Assembly: GCA_964385635.1 (NCBI GenBank)
Contig: CAYLPU010000011.1
Location: forward strand, 1-64,000
Length of the DNA: 64,000 bases
Direction: 5' to 3'
DNA from: CAYLPU01 sp964385635
GTDB lineage: Bacteria > Chloroflexota > Anaerolineae > B4-G1
Positions 1-8,364 of this stretch are shown here, piece by piece; position 1 is the stretch's first letter; every line of letters starts with the position of its first letter. The position numbers were made by a program, and so were the translations under genes. The notes below the pieces were generated by a model that was given only the letters and a program-made list of their open reading frames with translations, was not told where the DNA came from and did no database searches.

Positions 1-63
1 GTCGGGAGACCTTCGCCCATCGTCGGGAGACCTTCGCCCATCGTCGGGAGACCTTTGCCCATC
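1..63. repeat. 21-bp tandem repeat, three copies, at window edge
   Basis: Three head-to-tail copies of a 21-bp unit occupy 1-21, 22-42 and 43-63. The first two are identical and the third has one change (C to T in the middle). The period is a multiple of three, so in the DUF362 gene it encodes repeats of Met-Gly-Glu/Lys-Gly-Leu-Pro-Thr. The array may continue beyond the left edge. Confidence 0.9.
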
Positions 64-1058
64 GGGGTTGTGATGGCCTCCCGGGGGCAGACCTCGATGC
101 AGCGACCGCAGCCGATGCATGCGGACGGGACCAAGCGGGGGCGGAGCCGTATCGCCCTGTGCAGCGGCGCGCTCATCCACAAAGGGATGTGGAAATACCA
201 GTGGGCCTTCGGCAGGCACACCGCTCCGAAATCGAGTGCTTGCCGGTCTCCCATGACCTGTACCGCGTCGAGGTCAGACACCCCCATCTCCCGGACGGAT
301 GCCTGGGCCAGGTGGAGCACCTCGCCAGGCCGGTAGCCCATCGCCTGCGCGATCACCGCGTCCAGCGCCACCGGGTCGGTCGAACCGGCCAGACATCCGT
401 ACTGGTTGGGGGTGCCTCCCATCCCTGGCCCGTTTCCCTCCTGGCCGAGCACGCCGTCCATCAGCGTGAGCCCCGGCCGGACCAGTTCCAGCACGTCCAC
501 CAACGCCTGGCTGAACTCTCGCACGCCCGGGGCCCGGCAGTGGACCTCCCGCTTGCGCGTGCCGGGGATGGTGCCGAAGAGGTTCTTCACCGCGCCGGTG
601 TAGAGCGTGAGGATGTGGGTCTTCAACTTGGGCAAGTTGATCACCAGGTCGGCTTCGAGGACGGGGCGAGCGATGAGGTAGTCGTTGCCGTCCAGCCGCT
701 TCCACACCATGCCGTCGAAGGGGACCAGGCGGGCGCCGGTACATTCCGCTATCTCTGCCATCCCACTCCTGTGGTAGACCAGGGGGCCGTTCTTGGCGGG
801 GCCACCGGGCGAGTCGCCGATGAGGGCGGTTCCCCCAGCCTCCTGCACCAGTTCGACCACCGCCTGGACCACCGCCGGATGGGTCGTTATCGCCCGTTCC
901 AGGTCAGCGGCAGCCAGCAGGTTGGGCTTGAGCAGCACCTGCATCCCCGGGCGGACAAACCGGCTGATGCCGCCAAGTGGGGCGAGCACGGCGGTCACTG
1001 CCTGGCGGACTGTGTCGGGCTTGTATGTCTTACAGGGTACGACGGACACGATGGGCAT
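1..1058 (-). CDS. DUF362 domain / 4Fe-4S ferredoxin-type protein (3' end off window)
   Basis: The gene reads leftwards and runs off the left edge, so about 352 N-terminal residues are present. The ATG at 1058 has an AGGAGG five bases upstream. Family hallmarks are visible in order: LLKPNLL near the N-terminus, GDSPGG, NLPKLKTH and GAVKNLFG. Near nt 85-125 comes a CxxCxxCxxxCP cluster, which would ligate one [4Fe-4S] centre. The combination of a DUF362 domain with a C-terminal ferredoxin motif is common, but its reaction is not established, and I do not assign one. The end of the visible protein consists of three copies of a seven-residue unit encoded by a 21-bp tandem repeat, which is unusual for this family. 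Confidence 0.85.
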   Translation of the reverse strand, partial: MPIVSVVPCKTYKPDTVRQAVTAVLAPLGGISRFVRPGMQVLLKPNLLAAADLERAITTHPAVVQAVVELVQEAGGTALIGDSPGGPAKNGPLVYHRSGMAEIAECTGARLVPFDGMVWKRLDGNDYLIARPVLEADLVINLPKLKTHILTLYTGAVKNLFGTIPGTRKREVHCRAPGVREFSQALVDVLELVRPGLTLMDGVLGQEGNGPGMGGTPNQYGCLAGSTDPVALDAVIAQAMGYRPGEVLHLAQASVREMGVSDLDAVQVMGDRQALDFGAVCLPKAHWYFHIPLWMSAPLHRAIRLRPRLVPSACIGCGRCIEVCPREAITTPMGKGLPTMGEGLPTMGEGLP

Positions 1059-1161
1059 GTTTTCCTCCTGTGCGCCCATTCTACCCGTCCCCCCTCAATC
1101 CGTCAAGGTTCTCCCGCTTCGAGTCGCGGATGACCAAACATGGGCTGCATTAAATCGCGCA

Positions 1162-2415
1162 TCATCGCGCAGCGGCAGATCGGGGCGGGAACGATTCGGC
1201 AGCCCGCGCAATCATGTACGCCACCAATCCATCCTCGCCCTCGTAAAAAGGCTCATAGTCCTGCTGTTCCCAGCCAGGCGATGGCCCCAACGTGAACGGC
1301 CCAAAGCCCAGCACATAGTCATCAGCGTCTATCTGACCATCGTACCACCGCATGCGGGCAATCACAGCGGTCTTGTTCACTGGGTCATAGCCGCCGCCGG
1401 CGTAAAACTCACTCACGAACAGGGGAATGACCTCGTCTCGCTCCTTGAGCAAGTAATATAGGAAACGATAGCGGAGGCACAGCGCACCAGCACCATCAAG
1501 GATTGGCCCGCCAGGGATCCACCCGCCGGGCGCGGTCACCCCAGTGTCTTCAGTGGTAGGATTGCCATCCTCGTCCGCAAAGTGAACGTTCCACCACTTG
1601 TCTATCGGGTCGTCGCCAAAGACCCCTTCGTGTACGGTAAGGATGTGAGCGCCAGCCTTGGCCCGCGCAAACACGCCCGTCTCGACGATAGCCAACAGGT
1701 CAACCCACTCAGGCGTACCGGCACTGAAACCAAAGATGGCCAGTTTCAGGTCGTTGGCCTCAGCGATATCCAGACACTTGATCGTCAGCCGGGCTAGACG
1801 CGCATAGGCATCTGTGGGCACACCGCCGCCCAACGGCTCATTCGTTGGCTCCCAATAGTCTACCGCCTGCCTGAGCGAAGGGTCGTTTTGAACCTCGGTC
1901 AAAATCGGCTCCATCAGGACAGCCGCATACCAATCCAGGTCCGTGCCCGGGTCATTGACCAAGATAGCGCCCTCGTGGTCGTGAGTCAGGCGGCCAACGG
2001 TAATCGTCTCCGGACTAATGCGCTTCACGTCTTTCAACCAACCCAAATCATCCACGGCCTTGACAATCCTAAACGGCGCACCAGCGTGCGCCAGGATCTG
2101 AGTAAACTCAAGGATGCGGTTCGACCAAATGCCGTGGACGCCCAGTTTGCTCCCGTTGCCCACGGGCGGCGGGGGTGGAGACGGGAGCGGCTGTGCGGTC
2201 GGGGTGGGGCTGGGTGTGTGCGTGGGGATACCGGTTGGCGGGGTCTTTGTGGGCTGGGTGACTTCTGTCGGTTGAGTGGGTTGTGTGGTTAATGCGGGTG
2301 TGGCTGGTAGGCTAACCGTAGGCGTAGGTTGGCTGAGGATGATGGAAACAGGTGAGCATGAGGCAAGGGCAATCAGCACCGCCAGGATTAGGCCAATGAT
2401 AAGAAAGATCTTGAT
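1162..2415 (-). CDS. Lipoprotein with Thr/Pro linker and glycosidase-like domain
   Basis: The N-terminus is a hydrophobic signal ending in the lipobox LASC. A Thr/Pro/Gln-rich linker of about 50 residues follows, then a folded domain of about 330 residues. That domain contains YWEPTNEP (resembling the acid/base NEP strand of clan A glycosidases) and a later FVSEFYAGGG (resembling the nucleophile Glu strand). A (beta/alpha)8 glycoside-hydrolase-like fold is therefore inferred, not proven. The best ribosome site (GGAGGT, overlapping the stop of the upstream amidohydrolase) lies six bases before an ATC codon at 2415. Translation from there gives a textbook signal peptide. The first conventional start, GTG at 2379, would leave a very short hydrophobic leader. 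The gene is probably cotranscribed with the amidohydrolase, four bases upstream. Confidence 0.7.
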   Translation of the reverse strand: MKIFLIIGLILAVLIALASCSPVSIILSQPTPTVSLPATPALTTQPTQPTEVTQPTKTPPTGIPTHTPSPTPTAQPLPSPPPPPVGNGSKLGVHGIWSNRILEFTQILAHAGAPFRIVKAVDDLGWLKDVKRISPETITVGRLTHDHEGAILVNDPGTDLDWYAAVLMEPILTEVQNDPSLRQAVDYWEPTNEPLGGGVPTDAYARLARLTIKCLDIAEANDLKLAIFGFSAGTPEWVDLLAIVETGVFARAKAGAHILTVHEGVFGDDPIDKWWNVHFADEDGNPTTEDTGVTAPGGWIPGGPILDGAGALCLRYRFLYYLLKERDEVIPLFVSEFYAGGGYDPVNKTAVIARMRWYDGQIDADDYVLGFGPFTLGPSPGWEQQDYEPFYEGEDGLVAYMIARAAESFPPRSAAAR

Positions 2416-2419
2416 AGCG

Positions 2420-4057
2420 TTACCTCCGCAAAACCCGGCCCCGACGCTCCCGCCCTACGGTCTGCCCGTCTTGGGCCACGACCTGCCCCGAGATCAGCAC
2501 CGCTCGGATGCCTGTCGGCGGAGCATCGGGCCGGCCGGGGGTGGTGTTGTCGGCCACCGTCGCCGGGTCGAAGAGCACCAGGTCAGCCCATCCTCCCTCG
2601 GCGATGCGGCCCACGTCCGCCAGGCCGATCCGCTCCGCCGGGAACGAGGTCATCCGGCGCACCGCTTCCTCCAGCGGAAAGAGACCCAGGTCGCGGCTGT
2701 AGCGGCCCAGCACCCGGGGGAAGGTGCCGAAAGAGGCCGGGTTGTGGCGGCCCCGCCGGGTGAGGATGGTGTCGGTCATAAACGCACACAGGGGATGGGC
2801 GAGCGCTGCCCGCAACGGCTCCTCCCGCTCGCCATCGCCGGAGTAGGTGCCCAACCCGACGCGCGCCTTGCCCTCGCTCATCCGGGCGACGTGCATGTAG
2901 GCCTCGAACTCCGGCATACCCAGGCGGCGGGCGATGGCGGCGAAGTCCAGCCCTTCCAGTTCGGCCAGTTCCCCCGCGCGGCCCCACAGCAGGATGATGT
3001 CCCGGAAGTTGAGCCCCAACGTCCACCGCAGAAGGTCGATCTCTCGCTTGAGCCGCCGCAGCACGCGAGGGTCGTTGATCTTCTCCGCGAAGCCGTCGAG
3101 AAACCAGTCGGGGAAGACGACGTTGACGGTGGAGTTGCCCACGGTGTAGGGGAAGGCGTCGAAGGCCACGTCCACCCCGCCGGCGGCAGCCTGCTCGACG
3201 TCCCGCAGGACGGTGCGATGGGTGCGCCAGGTGCGGCGACCGACGAAGATCAGGTGCGACAGTTGGAGCCGCACGTGGGCCTCACGGGCCAGGGCCAGCA
3301 GTTCCCGGGTGGAGCGGACGTTGTGGGGAGTACCCAGGATCATCGGCGTGTAGAAGGGGGAGACCCAGGTGTAGGCCCGCCCGTGGACGGTGAAGATGGA
3401 ACCTTCTTCGGCGACGGTTCGGAGCAGGGCGAGCAGTTCCTCGTTGTGGGCGAAGACACCCGGAGCGTAGGCCAGCCCTGCCGACAGGCCAAAGGCTCCC
3501 TCCTGCAGGGACTGGCGAACGAGGCGGCGGAGGGCGTCCACCTCCTCCGGGGTGGGGGGAGTGGGGCCATCGGCGCGTTCCCCCATCACTGCGTAGCGCA
3601 GCGTGCCATGGCCCACCAGAAAGGCAGCGTTGAGCAGCAGGCCATCGCGTTCGAGGGTGTCCAGGAACTCGGCCAGGGAGCGCCAGTGATAGGGGAAGGC
3701 CCGCTCCCGCATCATCTCGGAAAAGCCATCCAGCAGGGGCATGGAGTCCTCCGTGACAGGGGCGGGGGAGAAGCCGCAGTTGCCGGTGACCAGTGTGGTG
3801 ATGCCCTGCAGGAGAAGAGGGGTCAGTACCTGGTCGTGGTCAGGGAGGGGGAGAATCCAGTCGGAGTGGGAGTGGACATCAATGAAGCCGGGGGCGACGA
3901 TCAGGCCGGTGCCGTCGAGAGTCTGCCCGCCGGTCAGGTGTTCCCCCGTGGCGATAGCGGCGATCCTGCCGTCGCGGATGCCCAGGTCGGCCCGGAATCG
4001 AGGCCGGCCGGTGCCGTCAATTACTGTGCCGTTGGTGATGATAAGGTCAAAGTTCAT
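2420..4057 (-). CDS. N-acyl-D-amino-acid deacylase family amidohydrolase
   Basis: A 545-residue member of the amidohydrolase superfamily. The metal-binding HxH appears in PGFIDVHSHSD, after the typical composite beta-sandwich start (LIITNGTVIDGTG). The stretch VTGNCGFSPAP is characteristic of D-aminoacylase and related deacylases. Later conserved blocks include LQLSHL and a C-terminal return to the beta domain (GGWADLVLFDP). The family hydrolyses N-acyl-D-amino acids or related cyclic amides with zinc, in the cytoplasm. The precise substrate cannot be read from sequence. An AGAGGA lies upstream of the ATG. The downstream lipoprotein gene begins immediately after the stop. Confidence 0.85.
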   Translation of the reverse strand: MNFDLIITNGTVIDGTGRPRFRADLGIRDGRIAAIATGEHLTGGQTLDGTGLIVAPGFIDVHSHSDWILPLPDHDQVLTPLLLQGITTLVTGNCGFSPAPVTEDSMPLLDGFSEMMRERAFPYHWRSLAEFLDTLERDGLLLNAAFLVGHGTLRYAVMGERADGPTPPTPEEVDALRRLVRQSLQEGAFGLSAGLAYAPGVFAHNEELLALLRTVAEEGSIFTVHGRAYTWVSPFYTPMILGTPHNVRSTRELLALAREAHVRLQLSHLIFVGRRTWRTHRTVLRDVEQAAAGGVDVAFDAFPYTVGNSTVNVVFPDWFLDGFAEKINDPRVLRRLKREIDLLRWTLGLNFRDIILLWGRAGELAELEGLDFAAIARRLGMPEFEAYMHVARMSEGKARVGLGTYSGDGEREEPLRAALAHPLCAFMTDTILTRRGRHNPASFGTFPRVLGRYSRDLGLFPLEEAVRRMTSFPAERIGLADVGRIAEGGWADLVLFDPATVADNTTPGRPDAPPTGIRAVLISGQVVAQDGQTVGRERRGRVLRR

Positions 4058-4156
4058 TGTCGCACTTCCTCTGAAGTTATCTTGGTCGTGTCACAGCCGA
4101 TGGGAGTCGGCCAATGATTGCTGATGGCCGCCTCTGTTGAGGGGATTGTAGCATTT

Positions 4157-4195
4157 ACTGTCATACGTGTCAATGTGGCAATGCGACTGTCATAC
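4157..4195. repeat. Direct repeat ACTGTCATAC upstream of rph promoter
   Basis: ACTGTCATAC occurs at 4157-4166 and again at 4186-4195, 29 bp apart and just upstream of the rph promoter. Spacing near three helical turns is compatible with an operator, but this is only a suggestion. Confidence 0.3.
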
Positions 4196-4209
4196 ATACG
4201 ACTCGCCCC

Positions 4210-4237
4210 TTGCCCCCATTTCTCAGCGTGGTATAAT
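4210..4237 (+). promoter_or_regulatory. Sigma-70-type promoter of rph operon
   Basis: TTGCCC (4210-4215), a 16-bp spacer and a perfect TATAAT (4232-4237). Transcription would start near 4244, only a few bases before the ATG at 4248, which implies a leaderless or nearly leaderless mRNA. Confidence 0.7.
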
Positions 4238-4247
4238 GTCTTTTGTT

Positions 4248-4970
4248 ATGGCAGACCATTTGACACGGTCCGATGGCCGTCGGCCTGACGAGATCCGTTC
4301 CGTCAATTTCATCCTGGATTACGTCGAGTACCCCGAGGGCTCGGTGCTGATCGAGTTGGGCCGCACTCGTGTTCTTTGCAACGTTAGCGTTGAGGAGCAA
4401 GTGCCGACCTGGATGGTCGGGCGCAAGGGGGGATGGCTGACCGCCGAATACGCCCTTCTCCCCCGCTCCACCCACACGCGCACACCACGGGAGACCCAAG
4501 GGGTGCGCGGCCGGACTCAGGAGATTCGCCGCCTCATTGGGCGCTCGCTGCGTGCTGCCGTGGATCTCGATCTGTTGGGTGAACGCACACTGGTCGTGGA
4601 CTGTGACGTGCTTCAGGCCGACGGTGGCACCCGTACCGCTGCTGTTACCGGCGGCTATGTCGCCGTGGCCCTGGCGCTGCGCCGTCTGGCCGGGCGCGGC
4701 CTGGTACCGCCGGAGGCGCTGAAGCCACCGGTGGCAGCAGTCAGCGTCGGTGTGGTGGGCGACGAGGTATGGCTCGACTTGTGCTATAGCGAGGATCACG
4801 ATGCCGAGGTAGACCTCAACGTCGTGATGACGGATGATGATCACCTGGTCGAGGTGCAAGGAACGGCCGAAGGCACGCCCTTTTCGCGAGAGACCCTCGA
4901 TCGCATGCTGGGCCTGGCAGCACAGGGTATCGCCCGCCTCGTCCAACGTCAACGCGAGGTGCTGGGGTGA
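4248..4970 (+). CDS. rph: Ribonuclease PH
   Basis: A 240-residue phosphorolytic 3'-5' exoribonuclease that trims tRNA 3' ends. The diagnostic start RSDGRRPDEIR, the ETQGVRGRTQEIRRLIGR block and the DCDVLQADGGTRTAA strand are all present, and the length matches the family. The ATG at 4248 is preferred over upstream in-frame ATGs because the -10 box lies directly before it and the protein then begins like other RNase PH sequences. It overlaps the next gene by four bases (GTGA), indicating coupled translation. Confidence 0.95.
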   Translation: MADHLTRSDGRRPDEIRSVNFILDYVEYPEGSVLIELGRTRVLCNVSVEEQVPTWMVGRKGGWLTAEYALLPRSTHTRTPRETQGVRGRTQEIRRLIGRSLRAAVDLDLLGERTLVVDCDVLQADGGTRTAAVTGGYVAVALALRRLAGRGLVPPEALKPPVAAVSVGVVGDEVWLDLCYSEDHDAEVDLNVVMTDDDHLVEVQGTAEGTPFSRETLDRMLGLAAQGIARLVQRQREVLG

Positions 4971-6343
4971 GCGCTTCGGAATTCACGTCCGGACAGCGTC
5001 GTACTATCATCTTGTTGGTCGTCGCAGTTGTCGTGGTCCTCGCCATGCTTGCGGGCATCGTCGTCACCTCTGTCCAGAGTTGGAAGAGCCTACCGCCTGC
5101 CCCAACCCTATCCTTCGTGTCCCGGCTTCCCACACCGCTCCCAACCCCATTGCCTGCTCCCTCCCTGGCGCCAGAAGAGGGCTTATGGTCTCAGGTGCAG
5201 GCCGCTCGCCTTTTCGATCAGATCGCCCATCAGGTGGAGACCCTGCGTAGTCTCTCTCCACGCGCCGAGGTGCCGCTCAATTTCCTCGACGAGCGTGATA
5301 TGACCACGCTCCTCCATCGGCTCTACGTCGAACGCGGACCAGAGGCGAAATTGTTGCCGTATGCTGCGCTGGGGCTGGTGCCCGATGTGCCAATCTCCAT
5401 CCGTGCCCATCAGGTGGCAGGCATCTATGTGCCTGAACAGGAGCAACTCTACGTCGCTACTGGCCGGCAGGAAAGTGGTGTTGACGATCAGGCGCTGTTG
5501 GCACACGCCTATGCCCATGCTTTGCAGGACCAGCACTTCGATCTGGGGGCGATGGATGCGCGCGCTACGACTACCGATGCCGTCTTGGCCGTTCAGGCGC
5601 TGGTGGAGGGAGACGCGACCTTCCTGACGGCGCTCTATCGCTACGATGACCCGACGATGGCTGACTGGGAGCATCTGTCAGAGTTGGTTTCGCAAGCGGA
5701 GCAACCTGCTTACGGGGAGGAACTGGACCGCAGCGAGGCCTGGGCGCGGCTGCGACGGTTCCCGTACTGGGAAGGTCGTCAGTTTGCTGAGACTCTCTTC
5801 CGGACTGGTGGGTGGGAGGTCATCGACCATGCCTATATCGACCCGCCCCGTTCGACCGAGCAGGTACTCCACCCGGAGCGCTATCTGGAGGAGCGGGATG
5901 ATCCCACCGTCGTCGCTGTGCCCAGTCTCGGTGCTGTCCTCGGCGAAGGCTGGACGATGCTCCTCCAGGATACGCTGGGCGAGTTCGTCGTCGGTCTGTA
6001 TCTCAACGAGGTGCTGCCGGAGGAGAGGGCCTGGCAGGCTGCCGATGGCTGGGACGGCGACGTTTTCGTCGTCTGGGAGCACGAGGACGGGCGCACGATG
6101 CTTGTCTGGCGCACGATCTGGGACAGCCCCGCCGAGGCCGCTGAGTTTGAGCGTGCTCTCATCGCGCTGATACCCCAGCGTGACCTGCCCGCCCGACCTG
6201 TTGATCCACCGGAGGGGCTGGCGGGCCGATGGTGGGAGACTGATGCGGGAGCGGTATATGTCCAGCGCCTGGCTCGCTACGTTATTCTCGTGCACGCTCC
6301 TGACGTCAACGAGATGGCGAACATCATGGAGGTATTGCCGTGA
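4967..6343 (+). CDS. Membrane-anchored protein with degenerate zinc-protease motif
   Basis: 458 residues with a single hydrophobic N-terminal helix (about residues 13-37), a Pro-rich linker and then a large extracytoplasmic domain. The segment LLAHAYAHALQDQHFDL strongly resembles the HExxH active-site helix of a metallopeptidase-like family (usually HE..HALQDQHFDL). Here the catalytic Glu is Ala while both His are kept. Metal binding may survive but peptidase activity is doubtful. The GTG start overlaps the rph stop by four bases. The exact function is unknown. Confidence 0.75.
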   Translation: MSASEFTSGQRRTIILLVVAVVVVLAMLAGIVVTSVQSWKSLPPAPTLSFVSRLPTPLPTPLPAPSLAPEEGLWSQVQAARLFDQIAHQVETLRSLSPRAEVPLNFLDERDMTTLLHRLYVERGPEAKLLPYAALGLVPDVPISIRAHQVAGIYVPEQEQLYVATGRQESGVDDQALLAHAYAHALQDQHFDLGAMDARATTTDAVLAVQALVEGDATFLTALYRYDDPTMADWEHLSELVSQAEQPAYGEELDRSEAWARLRRFPYWEGRQFAETLFRTGGWEVIDHAYIDPPRSTEQVLHPERYLEERDDPTVVAVPSLGAVLGEGWTMLLQDTLGEFVVGLYLNEVLPEERAWQAADGWDGDVFVVWEHEDGRTMLVWRTIWDSPAEAAEFERALIALIPQRDLPARPVDPPEGLAGRWWETDAGAVYVQRLARYVILVHAPDVNEMANIMEVLP

Positions 6344-6424
6344 GGGTGAGGATGTGGAGAAGGTGGGTGAGTCACCGCCGGTCTGCTGAGTCTGCTGGTC
6401 TGTGTCAGAATTAGGAGGGACACG

Positions 6425-7009
6425 ATGAAGCGTCAAGATGCATGGGAACTGCTCAACGAATACACCAAGAAGCCCAACTTGATCAAACATATGCTCGCCG
6501 TTGAGGCGGCTATGCGGGCCTATGCGCGCCGTTTCGAGAAGGACGAGGAGAAGTGGGGCATCGTCGGATTGCTGCACGACTTCGACTACGAGCGCTACCC
6601 CGATATCAGCCCCGATGGCCATCCCAATGCTGGTGCCTGTGTCCTGCGCGAGCGTGGCTGGCCGGAGGAGATCGTCCGTGCGGTGCTCTCCCACGCCACC
6701 GAGGTCACTGGCGTGGAGCGAGAGACGTTGATGGAGAAGACCCTCTATGCCGTGGATGACCTGACGGGTCTCATCGTCGCCGTCGCGCTGGTGCGGCCCA
6801 GTAAGGACATCCGCGATGTCCGCGTCAAGTCGGTGAAAAAGAAGTGGAAGGACAAGCGCTTCGCTGCCGGCGCGCACCGGGAGATGATCGAAGAAGGCGC
6901 CCAGATGATCGGCGTTGAATTGTGGGAGCACGTTGGCGTCGTGCTGGAAGCGATGCAGGGTATTGCCGAGGAACTGGGACTGGACGGCTATCTGGCACAG
7001 CAAGTGTAG
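6425..7009 (+). CDS. HD-domain (HDIG-like) hydrolase
   Basis: 194 residues with a recognisable HD phosphohydrolase core: an early conserved His in LIKHMLAVE, the paired metal ligands in GLLHDFDYE, a later H in GHPNAG, and ALSHATEVTG. This form is common as a single-domain cytoplasmic protein annotated HDIG. Substrates of the group include nucleotides and small phosphates, and none can be assigned here. An AGGAGG precedes the ATG by about six bases. It lies 81 bp after the preceding gene, so cotranscription is possible. Confidence 0.85.
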   Translation: MKRQDAWELLNEYTKKPNLIKHMLAVEAAMRAYARRFEKDEEKWGIVGLLHDFDYERYPDISPDGHPNAGACVLRERGWPEEIVRAVLSHATEVTGVERETLMEKTLYAVDDLTGLIVAVALVRPSKDIRDVRVKSVKKKWKDKRFAAGAHREMIEEGAQMIGVELWEHVGVVLEAMQGIAEELGLDGYLAQQV

Positions 7010-7049
7010 TCTGCGGTAGGTGAGAAGAGTCTTGTTTGGGATTTGGCAT

Positions 7050-7077
7050 TTGTTATTTCCTGTTTCTGTGTTATCAT
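7050..7077 (+). promoter_or_regulatory. Probable promoter of zinc-ribbon/LysM gene
   Basis: TTGTTA (7050-7055), 16-bp spacer, TATCAT (7072-7077). It matches the sigma-70 consensus at four and five of six positions, and the ATG at 7143 lies about 60 bp downstream. Confidence 0.4.
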
Positions 7078-7142
7078 ACCCGTGGGCAGGGACAAGCCCG
7101 GCCCCTACTTCCATCCGACGCCCCGCTGTCCGGTAGGTGACA

Positions 7143-8297
7143 ATGGCCGAAGTACCTGAAGTCTCTCTCCCAACCGAGGAACCCCGCTACTGCCCGGCTT
7201 GTGGCTCACGAGTGGCAGCGATGGCGACAACCTGCCTGATGTGCGGGGCTTCGCTCGAGGAAGAAGCCGTAGCCGAGGAGAAGGTCGAACGAGGATTGCC
7301 TGGTTGGGCCAGTACTCTGATCGTCGTCGTGCTGGCGCTGGTAATCCTGGCGGCGGGGGGGGTCGGAATTTACGCGCTGCTGACCGTTGGCCCTGGAGAA
7401 CCGACATCCACGGCTACACCTACTCGCACGCCCACCGCCACGCTGACCCCAACACCCACGCAGACGCCCTCTCCTCCTACCTCCACACCCACCCCTGTTC
7501 CACCGCTCGTCCATCAGGTGCAAGAGGGGGAGACGCTCATTGCTATTGCCTCCGCGTACGGTGCCACCGTCGAGGAAGTATTGGCTTTGAACCCGGATCT
7601 AGATCCGGACCTCATCCAGATGGGCCAGGTACTGCTTATTCCGCCGTCTGTGGGGGCAGTCGCCACCGTGGAGCCCGAGGGGCCGACTCCTACCCCTGGG
7701 GACTACTTCGTCCATGTCGTCGTGCCGGGAGAGACGCTAAGCACGATCGCTGAGCAATACGAGATCTCAGTCGCGCTCCTCCGTATTGCCAACGATCTGT
7801 CGTCTGACGATGACACCATCCGCGTCAACCAGTCGCTGGTTATCCCGCTGGGTACGCCGATGCCTACCCCTACGCCGACCGTGGACCCAAACGCCACGCC
7901 TACTCCTATCCCGCCTTACCCGGCGCCTCCGCTCCTCAGCCCAGCGGACAGTGCGGTGTTTGTGGGAGATGATGAGCCTGTTCTTCTGCAGTGGTCTTCG
8001 GTGAGTGTGCTGCGCGATGGTGAGTGGTATAGGCTGACTCTCTCCCAACCGGCCGGTGGTGTAGTGTCTGCTACGACATACACCCGCGCCACTGCCTGGC
8101 ACGTCCCCCTCGATCTGCTGCCAGCCGCAAACGGTGATGTGCGCATATTTCATTGGCAGGTGCACGTTGTGAGGGAAACGCGGGACCGGGATGGCGCACT
8201 GGTCTATGAGGAAGCAGGCGCTCCTAGCGAGGTGCGTACCTTCACCTGGCTGGAGCCAACTCCTACGCCTGGCCCTTCGCCCACTCCGATGCCCTGA
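7143..8297 (+). CDS. Zinc-ribbon, transmembrane, double-LysM protein
   Basis: About 384 residues. The N-terminus carries a zinc ribbon (YCPACGS...CLMCGA), followed by one membrane helix and a Thr-Pro linker. Two LysM repeats follow, starting VHQVQEGETLIAIA and VHVVVPGETLSTIA and ending in LLIP and LVIP. Then comes a second Thr-Pro linker and a beta-rich C-terminal domain. LysM modules bind peptidoglycan or other N-acetylglucosamine polymers, so an envelope-associated role is likely, with the ribbon in the cytoplasm. The ATG at 7143 is chosen because AGGTGA lies just upstream. A GTG six bases earlier is possible. Confidence 0.85.
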   Translation: MAEVPEVSLPTEEPRYCPACGSRVAAMATTCLMCGASLEEEAVAEEKVERGLPGWASTLIVVVLALVILAAGGVGIYALLTVGPGEPTSTATPTRTPTATLTPTPTQTPSPPTSTPTPVPPLVHQVQEGETLIAIASAYGATVEEVLALNPDLDPDLIQMGQVLLIPPSVGAVATVEPEGPTPTPGDYFVHVVVPGETLSTIAEQYEISVALLRIANDLSSDDDTIRVNQSLVIPLGTPMPTPTPTVDPNATPTPIPPYPAPPLLSPADSAVFVGDDEPVLLQWSSVSVLRDGEWYRLTLSQPAGGVVSATTYTRATAWHVPLDLLPAANGDVRIFHWQVHVVRETRDRDGALVYEEAGAPSEVRTFTWLEPTPTPGPSPTPMP

Positions 8298-8304
8298 AAA
8301 AGCA

Positions 8305-8337
8305 CAGCGCCGCTCAAGAGAACGGCGCTGACTTTCG
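8305..8337. terminator. Bidirectional hairpin terminator
   Basis: A perfect 8-bp stem, CAGCGCCG (8305-8312) with CGGCGCTG (8323-8330), lies between convergent genes. Read on the minus strand it is followed by TGCTTTTTC, a reasonable U-tract for nfnB. On the plus strand the tail is weaker. Confidence 0.65.
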
Positions 8338-8364
8338 CTATTTACCGGTCGTCTTACTGGTCTT

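Noticed and set aside
2276..4117. 613-codon plus-strand open frame
   Set aside because: It is antisense to the clear amidohydrolase gene and has no recognisable domain. High GC keeps the opposite strand open.
5678..7114. 478-codon minus-strand open frame
   Set aside because: It is opposite the membrane-anchored protein and HD genes, both with good motifs; no domain is visible.
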